Assembly (NCBI GenBank): GCA_018401755.1
Contig: JAGYKJ010000007.1
Span: 496,001 to 560,000, forward strand
DNA from: Litorivicinus sp.
Lineage (GTDB): Bacteria > Pseudomonadota > Gammaproteobacteria > Pseudomonadales > Litorivicinaceae
Direction: 5' to 3'
DNA: 64,000 nt
Part shown: positions 61,940 to 64,000 of the stretch, piece after piece
Layout of the letters: every line of letters begins with the position of its first letter
Position numbering within the stretch: position 1 is the stretch's first letter
Program-made: the position numbers and the translations under genes
The notes under the pieces: generated by a model
Database searches by the model: none
Seen by the model: the letters and a program-made list of their open reading frames with translations, nothing else
What the model was told of the DNA's origin: nothing

Positions 61940-62776
61940 TTAGTGCCGAGCAAGCCTCGGTGGCAAGAAGTTCGTTGCGTTCAACGCGCGAACTGGGTTG
62001 ATATCAAGCCCGCCGCGCCGAACAAATCCTGCCCAAACAATCAGTTCGGTTGGATTTAGAAGATTCTTGAGATCTTGAAAAATGCGCTCAATGCAGGCCT
62101 CATGAAAGCCAGTATGATTTCGATAAGAGATCAGATATGCCAACAGGGACGCCGGATGTAACGCGGCATCGGCTGCATATTTCACAACAACGGTGGCCCA
62201 ATCGGGTTGTCCGGTGACTGGACAGTTGGATCGAAAAAGATGTGTGTAATACCGAGCTTGTGTCGCGGTTTGCGACAGGATTTGCAATAGCCTCGCATCC
62301 GGACCTTCGCTCTGCACATCGACCGAGAGATGATCAATGCACTCTCCTTTTGGTGACTCCACCTGAAATCGCGGGTCATCAATGGCATACAGCTGCCACC
62401 TCGGCTCGATGCCAAGACAGCCAGACAAGTCAGCCTGAATCCGCGCGCAGAGATCGCTCTCAGTGAGCCGCTCATTGGCAAAGCTATTGAGATAGAGCTT
62501 CAGTGACTTGGACTCACACAAGTTCGGCGAGTTTGCAGGAACAACTAATTGACCGATGCGCGCCTCTGGACGGCCACTTTGATTCAACCAAGACACTTCC
62601 CATGCATTCCATAAGTCATGTCCTTGGAACAAGGTCGCATCCACTGACTCAGCATTCCGCGCCAATTGACGCGGAACACCAAAAAGAACGGAAGGATCGT
62701 AGGTGGTCGGCTGTTGGCTGATGCGCCCCAAGGGGAGCTGATCTTGCACACCTTCCAATCCAGTTCGTTGTGACAT
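61940..62776 (-). CDS. queF: NADPH-dependent 7-cyano-7-deazaguanine reductase QueF
   Basis: Reduces preQ0 to preQ1 for queuosine synthesis. ATG 62776 overlaps the permease stop (TGATG) and gives 278 residues, the unimodular length of E. coli QueF (282). The catalytic Cys lies in NSPNLCESKSLKLYLNSF, the QueF signature; HSVD-like DHLSVD, SNCPVTGQPDWA and HTGFHEACIERI are typical. The frame is open further upstream only within the permease gene. Confidence 0.96.
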   Translation of the reverse strand: MSQRTGLEGVQDQLPLGRISQQPTTYDPSVLFGVPRQLARNAESVDATLFQGHDLWNAWEVSWLNQSGRPEARIGQLVVPANSPNLCESKSLKLYLNSFANERLTESDLCARIQADLSGCLGIEPRWQLYAIDDPRFQVESPKGECIDHLSVDVQSEGPDARLLQILSQTATQARYYTHLFRSNCPVTGQPDWATVVVKYAADAALHPASLLAYLISYRNHTGFHEACIERIFQDLKNLLNPTELIVWAGFVRRGGLDINPVRALNATNFLPPRLARH

Positions 62777-63585
62777 CAGGAGCGCACTCCAGCGCCATTT
62801 TGCAACAATCGGAGCGCCATCATGTAGCTCACCAAGGTCAACGAGATCAGGATTCCATACGCCCAAACCAATGAAATATCCGATACCCCCAAAATCCCGA
62901 AGCGAAACGCATTGACCACATACAAAATTGGATTGAGCTGAGCAATACTTGCCCAAAAACTTGGCAACAATTCGATGCTGAAAAATACCCCGCCCAGATA
63001 TGTCAACGGGGTTAGAACAAAGGTGGGTACGATCGAGACATCGTCAAACCGCTTGGCGTAAATCCCATTAATCAATCCCAAAATGGAAAATAGGACTGCA
63101 GTGAGCACAGCAATCGAGATGACCGCAAACACGTTATGCACTCTTAAATCGGTAAAAAAGAGTGACAATCCAGTCACGATAACGGCAACGGCAAGCGCTC
63201 GGGCAACTCCGCCGACAATATACCCCACCAAGATCGTCTGATTGGAAATGGGCGAGACCAACATCTCTTCAATGAATTTACCAAACTTAGCCCCGAAAAA
63301 TGAACTGGACACATTTGCATACGCATTGGTAATCACAGACATCATGATTAGACCAGGGACAATGTAGGCCATGTAATCAAAGCCGTTCATCGACCCAATA
63401 CGCTGACCAATCAGACTGCCAAAAATAATAAAGTACAAGGTCATGGTGATTGCTGGTGGGATCAAGGTCTGCACCCAGATCCGAGTAAAACGACGGATTT
63501 CCGTGCGCACAATCGTTTGCAACGCGACCCAATTCGGATTCCCAAAATCAGTTGCTTGCGCTTCATAGTTTCTCAGTTGTGTCAT
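62776..63585 (-). CDS. yadH: ABC-2 type transporter permease, YadH-like
   Basis: 269-residue inner-membrane permease with six hydrophobic segments. Family motifs are TLYFIIFGSLIGQRIG, PGLIMMSVITNAYANVSSSFFGAK and TPLTYLGGVFFSIELLP. YadH-type permeases pair with YadG-type ATPases encoded immediately upstream in the operon; the substrate is unknown. The start overlaps the ATPase stop by 4 bases. Confidence 0.92.
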   Translation of the reverse strand: MTQLRNYEAQATDFGNPNWVALQTIVRTEIRRFTRIWVQTLIPPAITMTLYFIIFGSLIGQRIGSMNGFDYMAYIVPGLIMMSVITNAYANVSSSFFGAKFGKFIEEMLVSPISNQTILVGYIVGGVARALAVAVIVTGLSLFFTDLRVHNVFAVISIAVLTAVLFSILGLINGIYAKRFDDVSIVPTFVLTPLTYLGGVFFSIELLPSFWASIAQLNPILYVVNAFRFGILGVSDISLVWAYGILISLTLVSYMMALRLLQNGAGVRS

Positions 63586-64000
63586 GCGGCATCCTTGGAC
63601 GACGTCAATGTCACAAACAGTTCTTCAAGCCGATTGGTTTTGGTGCGCATGCTGGTTACCGCGACATTGTTGGCAGATAAGGCCACAAATACGGCATTCA
63701 ATGATTGGCCTCGATCCACTTCAACCTCTAGCGATAGCGCATCGGTGAGTGTGCATTCGTAACCATCAATGACTGGCACCGCCGACAGCGGCTTTTCTAA
63801 ATCACAAACAAAGGTCACTGTATGCAAGGTCGCCAACAAGTCTTTAATTGACGACCGCGCAATGATTTCTCCATGATTAATAATTGCCACATTCCGACAG
63901 AGTGCTTCAGCCTCTTCAAGATAATGCGTCGTCAGAATAATGGTGGTTCCTTGCTGATTAATCTCCGAGAGAAAGTCCCACATGCCTCGGCGAAGCTCAA
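63582..64000 (-). CDS. yadG: ABC transporter ATP-binding protein, YadG-like (5' part outside window)
   Basis: The frame is open from the window edge; about 139 C-terminal residues are visible. ELRRGMWDFLSEINQQG followed by TTIILTTHYLEEAEALC is the D-loop and His switch region of the YadG/CcmA-type ATPases, and the C-terminal region to SSKDAA is the family extension. The Walker motifs lie outside the window. It precedes the permease with a 4-base overlap, forming one exporter. Confidence 0.93.
   Translation of the reverse strand, partial: ELRRGMWDFLSEINQQGTTIILTTHYLEEAEALCRNVAIINHGEIIARSSIKDLLATLHTVTFVCDLEKPLSAVPVIDGYECTLTDALSLEVEVDRGQSLNAVFVALSANNVAVTSMRTKTNRLEELFVTLTSSKDAA

Overview
The window is a chromosomal segment of a Gram-negative gammaproteobacterium of moderate GC content, judged by eye. 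The evidence is gene order. The block kdsA-pyrG-tilS-accA-dnaE-rnhB-lpxB-lpxA-fabZ-lpxD-bamA-rseP-dxr-cdsA-uppS-frr-pyrH-tsf-rpsB, followed by divergent map-glnD-dapC-yffB-dapD-dapE, is the conserved gammaproteobacterial arrangement and is closest to the Pseudomonas-type order. Na+-NQR, RfaH, a long DapD and a gfc-type capsule operon fit a marine-type gammaproteobacterium, but I cannot name the genus. No phage, insertion sequence, integrase or CRISPR array was seen.

Layout. Positions 1-21538 (minus strand) hold one dense housekeeping block covering Kdo and lipid A synthesis, outer-membrane assembly, isoprenoid and phospholipid precursors, DNA polymerase III alpha, CTP and fatty acid synthesis, and translation. 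Most genes there overlap by a few bases, which suggests translational coupling. Positions 21717-28894 (plus) hold map, glnD and a lysine/diaminopimelate group. Positions 28898-32030 hold a membrane-anchored cold-shock-domain protein, slyX, apt with a small MTA-nucleosidase-like gene, and bolA with trhO. Positions 32073-40280 (minus) hold the complete nqrABCDEF sodium pump with its maturation genes apbE and nqrM, and a lone rfbB coupled to nqrM.

Positions 40552-54515 form the accessory part of the window: a lone DUF3800 gene, then on the minus strand a surface polysaccharide locus. Read in its transcription direction it is rfaH, a WecA-type initiating transferase, gfcA-like, gfcB, gfcC, gfcD, a long multi-SLBB GfcE/Wza-type exporter, Wzz, manC, two family-2 glycosyltransferases and a VanZ-like gene. 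Three of these genes (gfcA-like, gfcE-like, wzz) carry one single-base frameshift each. A strong intrinsic terminator sits between gfcA-like and gfcB, ending directly at the gfcB start codon. This region is the best candidate for follow-up: the terminator next to an RfaH gene suggests controlled readthrough, and the hexamer tract in gfcA-like suggests slippage. Sequencing error remains a serious alternative for the frameshifts.

Positions 54551-64000 hold a YeeE/YedE sulfur transporter, an acyl-CoA thioesterase, an SseA-type sulfurtransferase, an Acr3 arsenite exporter with repeat-rich upstream DNA, a short-chain dehydrogenase, an Atm1-like ABC exporter, tRNA-Ser(GGA), a nitroreductase, queF and a YadG/YadH-type ABC exporter cut by the window end.

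No clearly new biological system was recognised. All promoter calls are by-eye matches to sigma-70 consensus, and all family assignments rest on recognised motifs, not searches.
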